DNA of 13,009 nucleotides from Minisyncoccota bacterium (lineage in GTDB: Bacteria; Patescibacteriota; Minisyncoccia; Minisyncoccales; CG1-02-41-26). The stretch's first letter is position 1, and every line of letters starts with the position of its first letter. Shown here in pieces: positions 1 through 6,789 of this stretch. The stretch lies in the NCBI GenBank assembly GCA_028712605.1, contig JAQTPV010000022.1, positions 1-13,009 of the forward strand. The letters run 5' to 3'. The position numbers and the translations under genes were made by a program. Below the pieces are notes generated by a model. The model saw only the letters and a program-made list of their open reading frames with translations, had not been told where the DNA came from and did no database searches.

Positions 1-1440
1 TAGGCGGTTTATGATTTCTTTAATTAAGGGCTCGCCAATTTTCTTTTGTTCTTCGTTAAGGGACGAAGATTTAGCAATAAGCCCTTTAAAAAATTGATTG
101 CCTTTGCCAACGCTCATATCAACCGCTTCATAGATATTCTGGGTGGCTATTTTTACAGACAAAGCTTCGGGCCTTAACCGCTTACCAGAACAAGTCTCGC
201 ATAGATGCTCTCTCATATATTGCCGAATTTCTTCTTTAGCCCACTCTGAATCAGTCTCCCAATATCTCCGTTCCAAGTTAGGAATGACCCCCTCAAAATG
301 ATCGCTTGCTTCATAGGAAGCCGCGGGCTTTCCTGCAGAATCGCCATACAAAATCAAATCCAAAATTTCTTTAGGTAATTCTTTAATGGGTACATCCACG
401 GAAAAATGGTGATGCCGCGCTAACTCCTGTAGCTTCCAAAAATAATAACCCTGCCTACCCACTTTATGGGAAGCCCGAGCCCAAGGGAAAATAGCGCCCT
501 CGGAAATAGAGAGATTCTTGTTAGGGACAACTAAGTCTGACGACACTTCCAATTTCTTACCCAAACCCTGACACGAAGGGCAAGCACCATAGGGAGAATT
601 AAACGAAAAGAGACGGGGCTCAATCTCCGGCAATGAGATTTCGCAATACTCGCAAGCTAAATGCTCTGAAAAAATTAAATCCTGTTCGGCTTGTTTAGTT
701 TTTTTGTTTTCATTTTTGGTGCTTATCATTACTATCCCCTTACCCAGTTTTGAAGCCATCTCTACTGAATCAGCCAGGCGCGACCTATCTAAATCATTAT
801 CAATGATTAACCTATCAACCACCACCTCAATATTATGCTTTTTCTTTTTGTCTAATTCTTTGTCTTTGACCTCTTCTACTCTTTGGACAGCGCCGTCAAT
901 TCTCACGCGAACAAACCCCCCTCTTTCAATCTCTTCCAAAATTGCTCGGTGCTCTCCCTTGCGTCCCCGAACCACTGGCCCCAAAACCAAAAACTCGGTG
1001 CTAGCCGGTAATTTTAAAATCTGCTTTAAGATTTGATCAATGGTTTGTCTGGAAACCACTCGGTCACACTTAGGGCAATGCGGCACGCCAATTTTAGCAA
1101 AAAGCACCCGTAAATAATCATATATTTCTGTCATGGTACCCACAGTAGACCTGGGATTGTGGCTGGACTTTCTTTGATCAATAGAAATGGCTGGCGAAAT
1201 ACCCTCTATTTTATCTACATCAGGCTTTTGCATCACGCCCAAAAACTGCCGAGCATAGGCCGATAAACTTTCCACGTATCTTCTCTGCCCTTCAGCATAC
1301 AGAGTATCAAAAGCTAAAGAGCTTTTGCCAGAGCCCGAAACGCCAGTAATCACCACTAACTTGTTCTTGGGAATATCCAAATCTATATTTTTTAAGTTGT
1401 GCACCCTAGCGCCACGAATTTTTATATAATCATTAGCCAT
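1..1440 (-). CDS. uvrA: UvrA, excinuclease ABC subunit A (N-terminal 480 residues, cut by window edge)
   Basis: UvrA is the DNA-binding ATPase that finds bulky lesions and loads UvrB in nucleotide excision repair. Translating the minus strand from the ATG at 1440 gives 480 residues without a stop, so the C-terminal half lies outside the window. The sequence shows a Walker A motif GVSGSGKSS (about residues 33-41), the UvrA-specific stretch GQRRYVESLSAYARQF (51-66), the ISPAISIDQR Q-loop region (81-90), a first zinc module with paired cysteines at 263/266 and 287/290, and CETCSGKRL at 414-422. The window ends just before the expected first ABC signature. Known family members are about 930-970 residues. 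No Shine-Dalgarno sequence precedes the start; a TATAAT box lies 18 bases upstream. The identification is very secure. Confidence 0.97.
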   Translation of the reverse strand, partial: MANDYIKIRGARVHNLKNIDLDIPKNKLVVITGVSGSGKSSLAFDTLYAEGQRRYVESLSAYARQFLGVMQKPDVDKIEGISPAISIDQRKSSHNPRSTVGTMTEIYDYLRVLFAKIGVPHCPKCDRVVSRQTIDQILKQILKLPASTEFLVLGPVVRGRKGEHRAILEEIERGGFVRVRIDGAVQRVEEVKDKELDKKKKHNIEVVVDRLIIDNDLDRSRLADSVEMASKLGKGIVMISTKNENKKTKQAEQDLIFSEHLACEYCEISLPEIEPRLFSFNSPYGACPSCQGLGKKLEVSSDLVVPNKNLSISEGAIFPWARASHKVGRQGYYFWKLQELARHHHFSVDVPIKELPKEILDLILYGDSAGKPAASYEASDHFEGVIPNLERRYWETDSEWAKEEIRQYMREHLCETCSGKRLRPEALSVKIATQNIYEAVDMSVGKGNQFFKGLIAKSSSLNEEQKKIGEPLIKEIINRL

Positions 1441-1458
1441 AATTGGTTTAGAAATACG

Positions 1459-1464
1459 TATTAT
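1459..1464 (-). promoter_or_regulatory. Probable -10 element for uvrA
   Basis: The minus strand reads TATAAT here, a perfect -10 hexamer, with 18 bases between it and the uvrA ATG. No convincing -35 is visible. A transcript starting about seven bases downstream would have a leader of roughly 11 bases with no purine-rich ribosome binding site. Inferred from sequence only. Confidence 0.5.
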
Positions 1465-1522
1465 ACAACTTTTCGGAACAAAATAGAAGAGGGGTGCTTA
1501 GTTGATCAATAAACTAGTGAAT

Positions 1523-1562
1523 ACTAAAAACGAAAATAGAGATAAGGTAGCGCCTCATCTCT
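1523..1562 (-). terminator. Intrinsic terminator of the phosphoribosyltransferase/radical-SAM operon
   Basis: On the minus strand, 18 bases beyond the radical-SAM stop codon, the arms AGAGATGAGG and CCTTATCTCT pair over 10 positions (one G-T wobble) around a 5-base loop. A T-rich run, TATTTTCGTTTTT, follows. This ends the operon before the separately promoted uvrA. Confidence 0.75.
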
Positions 1563-1579
1563 ACCAAGAGCAGGGGTTT

Positions 1580-2578
1580 CTACTTTAGAAAGCTTCCTCC
1601 TTCATCAAAATTATCTCTGGCCCGCACAATATTACTCCAATAACAGCCAAAGTGACCACAACAGTACTGTCGATGTTCATCGTCCAGCCAAGCCTGCTGG
1701 AAGATAGCATATTGAGCAGCATCCACTAAATCTTGCAACTTAAAACGCGGCACTATTGCACCCCTAATATCAGAACAAACCATTAAAGAAAGGTCAGAAT
1801 CTATTCTAAGCAACGGACAAAAAGTTAAATGCCCGCAGTCCCAACCAAACCGCCTATCGCAACAACAAACTTTAGCTAACTTGGTGATATATTCTTCCGA
1901 ACAAGCCAGGTTATAGCCCTGCCTTTTCATCGCCAAAAGAATAGCCATCGTATCCTCAACTTGGGAATAGTGCTTTGGCTTAAGGGCTAATTCTTGATCC
2001 GCTGTACGGTAAATAAATTTACCCCAATCGCCCCAAATCAATGGGCAAACATTCATAAACCCACCCAAGTCAGTTATCCATGCCAAAATATTCGGTAACT
2101 CATCAAGATTCCTAGCATGAATGACAGTATTAACACCCAATAATGGCACAATACCAACTAACTTTGGAATGAGATTTTTAGCCTGGAGGGTTTTAACATG
2201 CGAACAACCGCCAACGGAGTACTCATCGCTAAGAAAATCAAGGCTGAAAAATAGCCCGCTCCTTGGTTTGAAGCCAACACGGTTAGCTATGGCCATAATT
2301 TTATCAGCTTGCATCCCATTGGTAGTAACCACAAAATCAAAATTGGAACTGTTAGCGGCCAAGACAAGCTGTTCAGCCTCATCTAAGTCAAAAAACTCTC
2401 CGCCCAAAAATTTCAATCTTCGTATGCCAATTAAAGATAAAAGGCTTATGGCTTCCAGTTTTTCTGCCAGACTGGCTTCTTTTCGGGTATGCTCTCCCAA
2501 AGAGCAATATTTTGAAGCCTTATTCAGTCCGCATTCGTAAGTAACCACCCATTGGGCTTCATGCATAATATTACTCAT
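1580..2578 (-). CDS. Radical-SAM/SPASM-like protein with a non-canonical cysteine motif
   Basis: The 332-residue product looks like a radical SAM protein of unknown substrate. Supporting marks are an N-terminal strand-cysteine segment WVVTYECGLN, the GGE motif in FLGGEFF (about residues 57-63), VTTNG after the second strand, and a cysteine-rich C-terminal region (C238-240, C248, C254, C268, C306-307, C312) in which CGH...CPLLRIDSD...VCSD resembles a SPASM/twitch auxiliary-cluster domain. The usual CxxxCxxC is absent: the sequence is C16-x8-C25, as if the middle cysteine were lost and three residues inserted. The start at 2578 was chosen because AAGGAG lies six bases upstream and the gene overlaps the previous one by eight bases; a longer ORF back to 2689 lacks such support. 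Whether it still binds a SAM-cleaving cluster cannot be told from sequence. Translational coupling to the phosphoribosyltransferase suggests a shared pathway. Confidence 0.75.
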   Translation of the reverse strand: MSNIMHEAQWVVTYECGLNKASKYCSLGEHTRKEASLAEKLEAISLLSLIGIRRLKFLGGEFFDLDEAEQLVLAANSSNFDFVVTTNGMQADKIMAIANRVGFKPRSGLFFSLDFLSDEYSVGGCSHVKTLQAKNLIPKLVGIVPLLGVNTVIHARNLDELPNILAWITDLGGFMNVCPLIWGDWGKFIYRTADQELALKPKHYSQVEDTMAILLAMKRQGYNLACSEEYITKLAKVCCCDRRFGWDCGHLTFCPLLRIDSDLSLMVCSDIRGAIVPRFKLQDLVDAAQYAIFQQAWLDDEHRQYCCGHFGCYWSNIVRARDNFDEGGSFLK

Positions 2579-3167
2579 CAGCTTCTCCTTCTTGGATTTG
2601 TTCTTGTAGCCAAACTGATGTTGCACCATCAATTTCTTCCATCTGAACCTTAACAATTTCCCCAGCCTTTGTTGGTTGTTGTAGCCCAAAAAATCGCGGA
2701 GAATAAACCTCCCTTCCTATCTGGTGCCACTGGAATCTGTCTACCAAAACGGCAAATTCCACTTTAAGCGGTTGGCCTGCTTGCCTAATAATTTCAAAAG
2801 CCGCTTGAGTAGTAGCTAAAGTATAAGCCACATCATCCCAGACGATGATAATTTTTCCGTCAAGACTTTCTGTAATCTTAAGCGGTTGGCTTATCGGCTG
2901 ACCATGAGAATCAACAAATGATAAATCGTCGTTGTAGATTTTGATTTTAACGGGTATGACGGGGATAGCAATACCAGTTTGCTTATAAATAACTTGAGCT
3001 GCTATTTTAGCAATAGGCACACCCCGCCTAGCCACACCAATAAATATCAAATTGGCTAATTCATTTTGATAGGTTTTGATTACCTCCAAAGCCATTACGG
3101 TTATGGTTGCTATAACTTTCTCTTTGTCCATAATCTGCTGCACATTCCTTACTCTTACGTTATCCAT
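2571..3167 (-). CDS. PyrR-like phosphoribosyltransferase-fold protein with altered PRPP loop
   Basis: A 198-residue type I phosphoribosyltransferase fold, closest in pattern to PyrR (the uracil phosphoribosyltransferase / pyr attenuator protein). It has FIGVARRGVPIAK (about 42-54), matching the PyrR GI.TRG..LA strand-loop; KIIIVWDDVAYT (105-116), matching the PRPP-binding strand; and AVLVDRFQW (139-147) followed by GLQQPT, matching LVDRGHRELP...GKNIPT. The expected DDVLYTGRT loop reads DDVAYTLATT, so the Gly-Arg that contacts PRPP is replaced by Leu-Ala. The protein may therefore have lost transferase activity or use another ligand. The start at 3167 has a strong AAGGAGG ribosome site. It is the first gene of a two-gene operon with the radical-SAM-like gene, which it overlaps. 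No pyrimidine genes are nearby, so the symbol pyrR is not assigned. Confidence 0.75.
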   Translation of the reverse strand: MDNVRVRNVQQIMDKEKVIATITVMALEVIKTYQNELANLIFIGVARRGVPIAKIAAQVIYKQTGIAIPVIPVKIKIYNDDLSFVDSHGQPISQPLKITESLDGKIIIVWDDVAYTLATTQAAFEIIRQAGQPLKVEFAVLVDRFQWHQIGREVYSPRFFGLQQPTKAGEIVKVQMEEIDGATSVWLQEQIQEGEADE

Positions 3168-3204
3168 TCTCTCCTCCTTGTTAAATTAAAGTTTAATAAA
3201 ACCC

Positions 3205-3221
3205 CTTATTTGGGAAATAAG
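3205..3221 (-). other. Leader hairpin before the phosphoribosyltransferase gene
   Basis: In the transcribed leader of the two-gene operon, CTTATTT-CCC-AAATAAG forms a perfect 7-bp inverted repeat with a 3-base loop, followed on the minus strand by GGGGTTTTATT. It is AT-rich and weak, but its place between promoter and ribosome site fits an attenuator or mRNA-stability hairpin. Function is inferred. Confidence 0.4.
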
Positions 3222-3230
3222 TACCTTCTT

Positions 3231-3259
3231 AGTGTATTATGCTAAAACAGCCTTGTCAA
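3231..3259 (-). promoter_or_regulatory. Promoter of the phosphoribosyltransferase/radical-SAM operon
   Basis: The minus strand shows a perfect -35 TTGACA (3254-3259), a 17-base spacer and a -10 TACACT (3231-3236, 4 of 6 to consensus). The -35 hexamer lies in the loop and right arm of the upstream terminator hairpin, so the two signals share bases. The predicted leader is about 57 bases. Confidence 0.65.
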
Positions 3260-3269
3260 ACAAGGCTGT
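3242..3269 (-). terminator. Intrinsic terminator of the Memo-AMMECR1 fusion gene
   Basis: ACAGCCTTG and CAAGGCTGT form a perfect 9-bp stem around the loop TTTGA, followed on the minus strand by TTTTAG. It lies 25 bases after the fusion-gene stop. The short T-run makes it moderate in strength. Confidence 0.75.
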
Positions 3270-3294
3270 GGATAATTAAAATACCCCTTAAAAC

Positions 3295-4818
3295 CTATTC
3301 GTGAAAAACTTGAGCGGTAAAAATATAGAGGTCACAAGAACCGTCCTGCCAGCAAGTTCTGGGCAAGCCAGCCTTGCCTTCGCAAAGATTGTCTAAAAAC
3401 TCTTCTCTATCCCACCCCTGCTCAATGGCAACTTGCGGTAAGAACACTCCGCTTCTTAGGCCTTTTTTAACATAAACGCCATGCTTACCAACTTTAATAA
3501 TATTGGGGTCAGTAGTTTTTTGCATAGGCGATAAAACCGAAATTTCAATTTCCAGATCTTTTAATTCTGATTTCTCCAAAGGCGTAAAACGCGGGTCGTT
3601 AAAAGCTGCCGATAAGGCCATTTCTTGAATATTCTTTGCCAAGCCAATGGGCGGGTTAAAGTTGCCGATACACCCACGCAGCTGCTCGTGCTTTTTTAGA
3701 GTTACGAATACCCCTCGCTTTTCTTTAAAAATTGGCGCCTGGCTTTCTGGTTCATAATTTTTTTGGTCAAAAGCGTCTGCCAAGGTTTTTCTGGCGATTT
3801 GTAAGGCCATCTCTTGCTCTTGGACACTTAAAGCCCCAGCTTCATTTTCAGGATAAAAACCAATGGCGGTATAGCCCACTACGCGATTTTTAGTTTCAGC
3901 AAAATAATCGCCGCAGTTAGCATATTTTAATAACTGCGCTTTAAGGCCCAATCGCTTAGCCAAGGCTAAACCAAAAACAACTGCTGGTTCAGCACAGGCT
4001 AAAGTGGCCACATTTGGTTTGCCTAACTGCTCCAGCTCCCTAACTTTTTGGATAAACTTGCTAGACTCTCCAGTTAAAATGGCCTCAATAGTTTGCTTGT
4101 CTAAATAATTAGCATCTTCATATTTTGGATAATGCGACAAATCAGTGCTAATCACCACAACCGTTTCTTTATCAATAAATGGTGCTATTTTTTCTGCCAA
4201 CACAAAGGAAGTAGTAGAGCTATCATTACCAAAAAGCAGGGGTACAATCTTAATTTCCCTGCCAAGGGTTTGTATTAAAAACGGCAGCATTACTTCCAGA
4301 GAATGCTCGCCCTCATGGACTTCTGAATTAATCTGAACTACAGAATCGCTGCTGATTAGTTTGTCAATAAAATCCTTATCAACTGTCAAATCACCTAAAG
4401 GTGTTTGCCAAACATCATTTCCATCAGCCGCCACTTTATCAAAATACTCCTGATGGCTACGGCCAATCAAAATTATTCGTTTATAACCAGAGTTTTGTAG
4501 GGCACGAAAACCAAAAGCAGCCACCTGCCCCGAATAAACATATCCAGCATGCGGCACAATAATAATCTGCGGCACACTCGTAGAAACCGAGGTGGCTTGA
4601 TTTAAAAAACTATCAACCATCTGCTGAAGCGCTTTTGAGTTATCAGGATAAAACTGTCCTGCCACCGCTGCTGGCCGCATAGTGCTTTTAATGGATTGGT
4701 GTTTGGTATTCATAATTGATCCACCGCTCTTTTGCCCATAAAAAAATAGAAATAAAACAGCCGACACAACAATCGCAACCAAAGAAAAAACCGTTATCTT
4801 GAAGCCTAAAGTCAACAT
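3295..4818 (-). CDS. Membrane-anchored Memo-AMMECR1 fusion protein (AmmeMemoRadiSam B+A)
   Basis: This 507-residue protein joins two conserved families of unsettled biochemical role. Residues about 7-27 are one hydrophobic helix, so the rest is probably tethered to the membrane. Residues about 47-323 are a Memo domain (related to class III extradiol dioxygenases): VPHAGYVYSG with H90, GRSHQEY with H122, EGEHSLEVMLPF, STDLSHY with H229 and ACAEP with C275, in the places of the family metal ligands. Residues about 333-505 are an AMMECR1 domain with the hallmark LRGCIG (380-385) and FNDPRF (406-411). In many bacteria and archaea these domains accompany a dedicated radical SAM protein; none of that kind is seen here, although a different radical SAM gene lies downstream beyond a terminator. 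The start at 4818 includes the helix; a shorter start at Met36 would remove it. An extended -10 box sits 14 bases upstream, with no Shine-Dalgarno. Confidence 0.92.
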   Translation of the reverse strand: MLTLGFKITVFSLVAIVVSAVLFLFFYGQKSGGSIMNTKHQSIKSTMRPAAVAGQFYPDNSKALQQMVDSFLNQATSVSTSVPQIIIVPHAGYVYSGQVAAFGFRALQNSGYKRIILIGRSHQEYFDKVAADGNDVWQTPLGDLTVDKDFIDKLISSDSVVQINSEVHEGEHSLEVMLPFLIQTLGREIKIVPLLFGNDSSTTSFVLAEKIAPFIDKETVVVISTDLSHYPKYEDANYLDKQTIEAILTGESSKFIQKVRELEQLGKPNVATLACAEPAVVFGLALAKRLGLKAQLLKYANCGDYFAETKNRVVGYTAIGFYPENEAGALSVQEQEMALQIARKTLADAFDQKNYEPESQAPIFKEKRGVFVTLKKHEQLRGCIGNFNPPIGLAKNIQEMALSAAFNDPRFTPLEKSELKDLEIEISVLSPMQKTTDPNIIKVGKHGVYVKKGLRSGVFLPQVAIEQGWDREEFLDNLCEGKAGLPRTCWQDGSCDLYIFTAQVFHE

Positions 4819-4832
4819 AATAGCTCAATATT

Positions 4833-4838
4833 ATTATA
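4833..4838 (-). promoter_or_regulatory. Extended -10 promoter element of the Memo-AMMECR1 gene
   Basis: The minus strand reads TGATATAAT, an extended -10 (TGnTATAAT) with a perfect TATAAT, 14 bases before the ATG. No good -35 is visible, which is normal for extended -10 promoters. Predicted transcription start is about 8 bases before the ATG, leaving no room for a ribosome site. Confidence 0.55.
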
Positions 4839-4850
4839 TCACAAAGCCCT

Positions 4851-4886
4851 AAAAAACATTAAGAGGATGGGCAGTCCCATCCTCTT
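4851..4886 (-). terminator. Strong intrinsic terminator of the NYN-domain gene
   Basis: AAGAGGATGGG and CCCATCCTCTT form a perfect 11-bp stem with a 4-base loop, and on the minus strand a run of six T follows three bases later. It lies 12 bases after the stop codon of the NYN gene and just upstream of the promoter of the next gene, separating the two units. Confidence 0.88.
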
Positions 4887-4898
4887 GATAAATTTTAT

Positions 4899-5378
4899 TT
4901 ATTTTTCCTTTTTCCTATGCTTGCCCTTTTTGTAACGACGGGGGAAAAGCCTTTGCGGCGCAACTACTTCAGCCGCTCCTTTCTTTTTTATGGCAATCCA
5001 CCCAAGGATATCATCGGCCGTAACAACTATGCTCCCCTTACGAATTAACTGCTTAATACGGCCATCGGCTTTACCCTTCCGAAGGATAATCATTTTAACG
5101 TACACACCGGATGACCTATCATCATCCTCAAAGCCCTCACCATCTATAGAATCAAAGACAACCAGTATGTTCCTCCCTCGACTTAAAAGTCCTCTATTCC
5201 TTAAAATCAGCCTGAAAGTTATCTTGCAGGCGATTAATCTTTCTTGATTGTCTGCCCAATTGAACTGCCGTAGATAGCCGTTCTCTATACAACGTCCCAT
5301 CGTATTATTGCCATCCACGTAAATGTCATAAATGTTTTGACTACTGGATACTACGGGTTCCCACTCCCTTTTACCCAT
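4899..5378 (-). CDS. NYN-domain (YacP/Rae1-like) putative ribonuclease
   Basis: A 159-residue protein with the layout of the YacP/Rae1 branch of NYN (PIN-like) nucleases, which cut RNA using a metal held by acidic residues. It shows YDIYVDGNNTMGR near the N-terminus (D22, N24), ILVVFDSIDG (71-80) followed by an acidic stretch EDDD (84-87), KADGRIKQLI (103-112) like the family TAD.yIe.l, and IVVTADD (117-123) like VVTSD. The final 13 residues are highly basic (RRYKKGKHRKKEK), suggesting RNA or ribosome binding. The family in Bacillus cleaves mRNA in the ribosomal A site; that role here is inference. A clear GGAGGT ribosome site lies five bases before the ATG. It is transcribed alone, divergently from uvrC, and ends in its own strong terminator. 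Confidence 0.72.
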   Translation of the reverse strand: MGKREWEPVVSSSQNIYDIYVDGNNTMGRCIENGYLRQFNWADNQERLIACKITFRLILRNRGLLSRGRNILVVFDSIDGEGFEDDDRSSGVYVKMIILRKGKADGRIKQLIRKGSIVVTADDILGWIAIKKKGAAEVVAPQRLFPRRYKKGKHRKKEK

Positions 5379-5471
5379 TGCTTACCTCCATTTCATCAGC
5401 CAACAAACAATATTGGACCATATACGCCGCTATTTTCAGTATATTTATTTTATGAAAAAAAGCGAGTTTAA

Positions 5472-5500
5472 TTGCTCTTTTTAGGCTTTTTACTTAATAT
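5472..5500 (+). promoter_or_regulatory. Weak candidate promoter for uvrC
   Basis: In the 129-base divergent gap before uvrC, TTGCTC (5472-5477), a 17-base spacer and TAATAT (5495-5500) form a poor sigma-70-like match. Alternatively TATAAA (5498-5503) is the -10. Either would start the transcript at or next to the ATG at 5508. No ribosome site is visible. The rest of the gap is AT-rich, and I see no other firm signal in it. Confidence 0.3.
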
Positions 5501-5507
5501 AAAGTAT

Positions 5508-6746
5508 ATGCAATTTCAGTTTGTCAAAAAAGAAAGTGTCGGGAGGCTGCCGACAGTACCGGGGGTTTATGCCTTCAAATCTAAGAAGGGAGTTTTGTTA
5601 TATATTGGCAAGGCCGTAAACATTAGAGATAGGGTTAAAAACCATTTTAGCCAGCCCACCTTTAAAGATAACATTTTTATACCAGCCACTGAAAAAATTG
5701 GCTATATAACTACTGGTTCTGAAATTGAGGCCTTGATTTCAGAGGCTGATTTGATTAAAAAATACCAGCCACACTACAACACCCAATGGAAAGACAACAA
5801 AAATTATTTTTATGTGGCCATAACTCAAGAAGCCTTCCCGAGAATCTTTGTGACCCACCAAATTGATGATTCTTTAATCCATATCGGCCCCTTCGTAGAC
5901 AGCAAGGCCATTAAACAAACGTTAAGAGTTTTAAGACGAATCTTCCCCTACCGAACTTGTCGGGTGATGCCTAAAAAGCCATGCTTGTATTACGACTTGA
6001 ATCTGTGCCCTGCTCCTTGCGGCCAATTTCAGGATAAAAAACAATATAAAAAGAACATCCAAAACTTAATTAAAATTTTACGAGGCAAAAAAATGCAGGT
6101 CTTAAAGGATTTACAAAAGGAAATGCAGCTGACTAGCCAAAAGCAGGAGTTTGAAAAAGCCAAAACCCTGAGAGACCAGACAATGTCTTTGGAAAATGTT
6201 TTCCAGCACAGCCATATTCTGGAAAAAGAAGAGCGAAAGCCCACTAACTGGCCCAAGGCTGAAGCTGAATTAAAAAAACTGCTCGACCTGGCCGGCAGCC
6301 TTAAAAGAATTGAAGGCTATGATATTTCCAATATCCAAGGCCAGCAAGCCACCGGCAGTATGGTGGTTTTTGAGAAGGGCCTACCCAATAAAAATGAGTA
6401 TCGGAAATTCAAAATCAGAATTACTGGCAAGCCCAATGACACAGCCATGATTAAAGAGATGTTGGCTCGACGGTTAAAGCACCCGGAATGGCCAAGGCCG
6501 CAAATAATTTTAATAGACGGCGGTAAGGGCCAGCTTAATGCCGCACTTTCTCAAGTCAAAAAGATTAAAGTAATCTCCTTAGCCAAAAGGCTCAATGAGC
6601 TTTTCATTGAAAACCACAAGAAACCTGTATTACTAAAAAGCCTATCCCAAGATGCCTCTAACCTAATTTTGCACCTCCGCGACGAGGCGCATAGGTTTGC
6701 CGTTTCTTATCATAGAAAGCTAAGGACGAAATCTTTACTGCCATAG
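5508..6746 (+). CDS. uvrC: UvrC, excinuclease ABC subunit C, short form lacking the C-terminal HhH region
   Basis: UvrC makes both cuts flanking a lesion in nucleotide excision repair. From the ATG at 5508 the product is 412 residues, against about 600 in typical UvrC. Visible in order: a GIY-YIG nuclease (PGVYAF, LLYIGKA, E74, P-H-Y-N ending at N91); four cysteines (151, 159, 167, 171) in the spacing of the UvrC iron-sulfur cluster motif; a UVR motif EFEKAKTLRDQ for UvrB contact (about 214-224); and the RNase H-like nuclease with GYDISN (D272), LIDGGKGQL (D337) and DEAHRFA (H395). The stop comes directly after HRKLRTKSLL, so the tandem helix-hairpin-helix DNA-binding region is absent, and only 43 bases remain before the next gene, too few to hold it. 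Both catalytic centres look intact. A TTG start at 5472 is possible but adds nothing conserved. Confidence 0.94.
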   Translation: MQFQFVKKESVGRLPTVPGVYAFKSKKGVLLYIGKAVNIRDRVKNHFSQPTFKDNIFIPATEKIGYITTGSEIEALISEADLIKKYQPHYNTQWKDNKNYFYVAITQEAFPRIFVTHQIDDSLIHIGPFVDSKAIKQTLRVLRRIFPYRTCRVMPKKPCLYYDLNLCPAPCGQFQDKKQYKKNIQNLIKILRGKKMQVLKDLQKEMQLTSQKQEFEKAKTLRDQTMSLENVFQHSHILEKEERKPTNWPKAEAELKKLLDLAGSLKRIEGYDISNIQGQQATGSMVVFEKGLPNKNEYRKFKIRITGKPNDTAMIKEMLARRLKHPEWPRPQIILIDGGKGQLNAALSQVKKIKVISLAKRLNELFIENHKKPVLLKSLSQDASNLILHLRDEAHRFAVSYHRKLRTKSLLP

Positions 6747-6758
6747 ATTGTCGCGTCG

Positions 6759-6785
6759 TTGACTTAGGGGGTAAAATGATATAAT
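6759..6785 (+). promoter_or_regulatory. Promoter of the holin-like/secG/SBP/isomerase operon
   Basis: TTGACT (6759-6764), a 15-base spacer and TATAAT (6780-6785), with TG one base upstream of the -10 (extended -10), lie between uvrC and the next gene. The spacer is short, which the extended -10 may offset. The predicted start falls near 6792, between or on the two possible start codons at 6790 and 6796. Confidence 0.65.
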
Positions 6786-6789
6786 CTAT

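Noticed and set aside
704..1036. Plus-strand 110-residue frame
   Set aside because: It lies fully antisense to uvrA, which is certain from its motifs, and its product is low-complexity Ser/Leu sequence.
2121..2540. Plus-strand 139-residue frame
   Set aside because: Antisense to the radical-SAM-like gene, no ribosome site and no recognisable motif.
2579..2689. Longer N-terminus for the radical-SAM-like gene starting at 2689
   Set aside because: The extra 37 residues are a basic shadow of the upstream coding sequence and have no ribosome site, whereas 2578 has AAGGAG at proper spacing and a typical overlap.
3267..3275. A perfect DnaA-box 9-mer (TTATCCACA on the minus strand)
   Set aside because: It is a single copy with no clustered boxes, AT-rich unwinding region or dnaA/dnaN genes nearby, and it overlaps a terminator arm. 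Most likely chance, not an origin.
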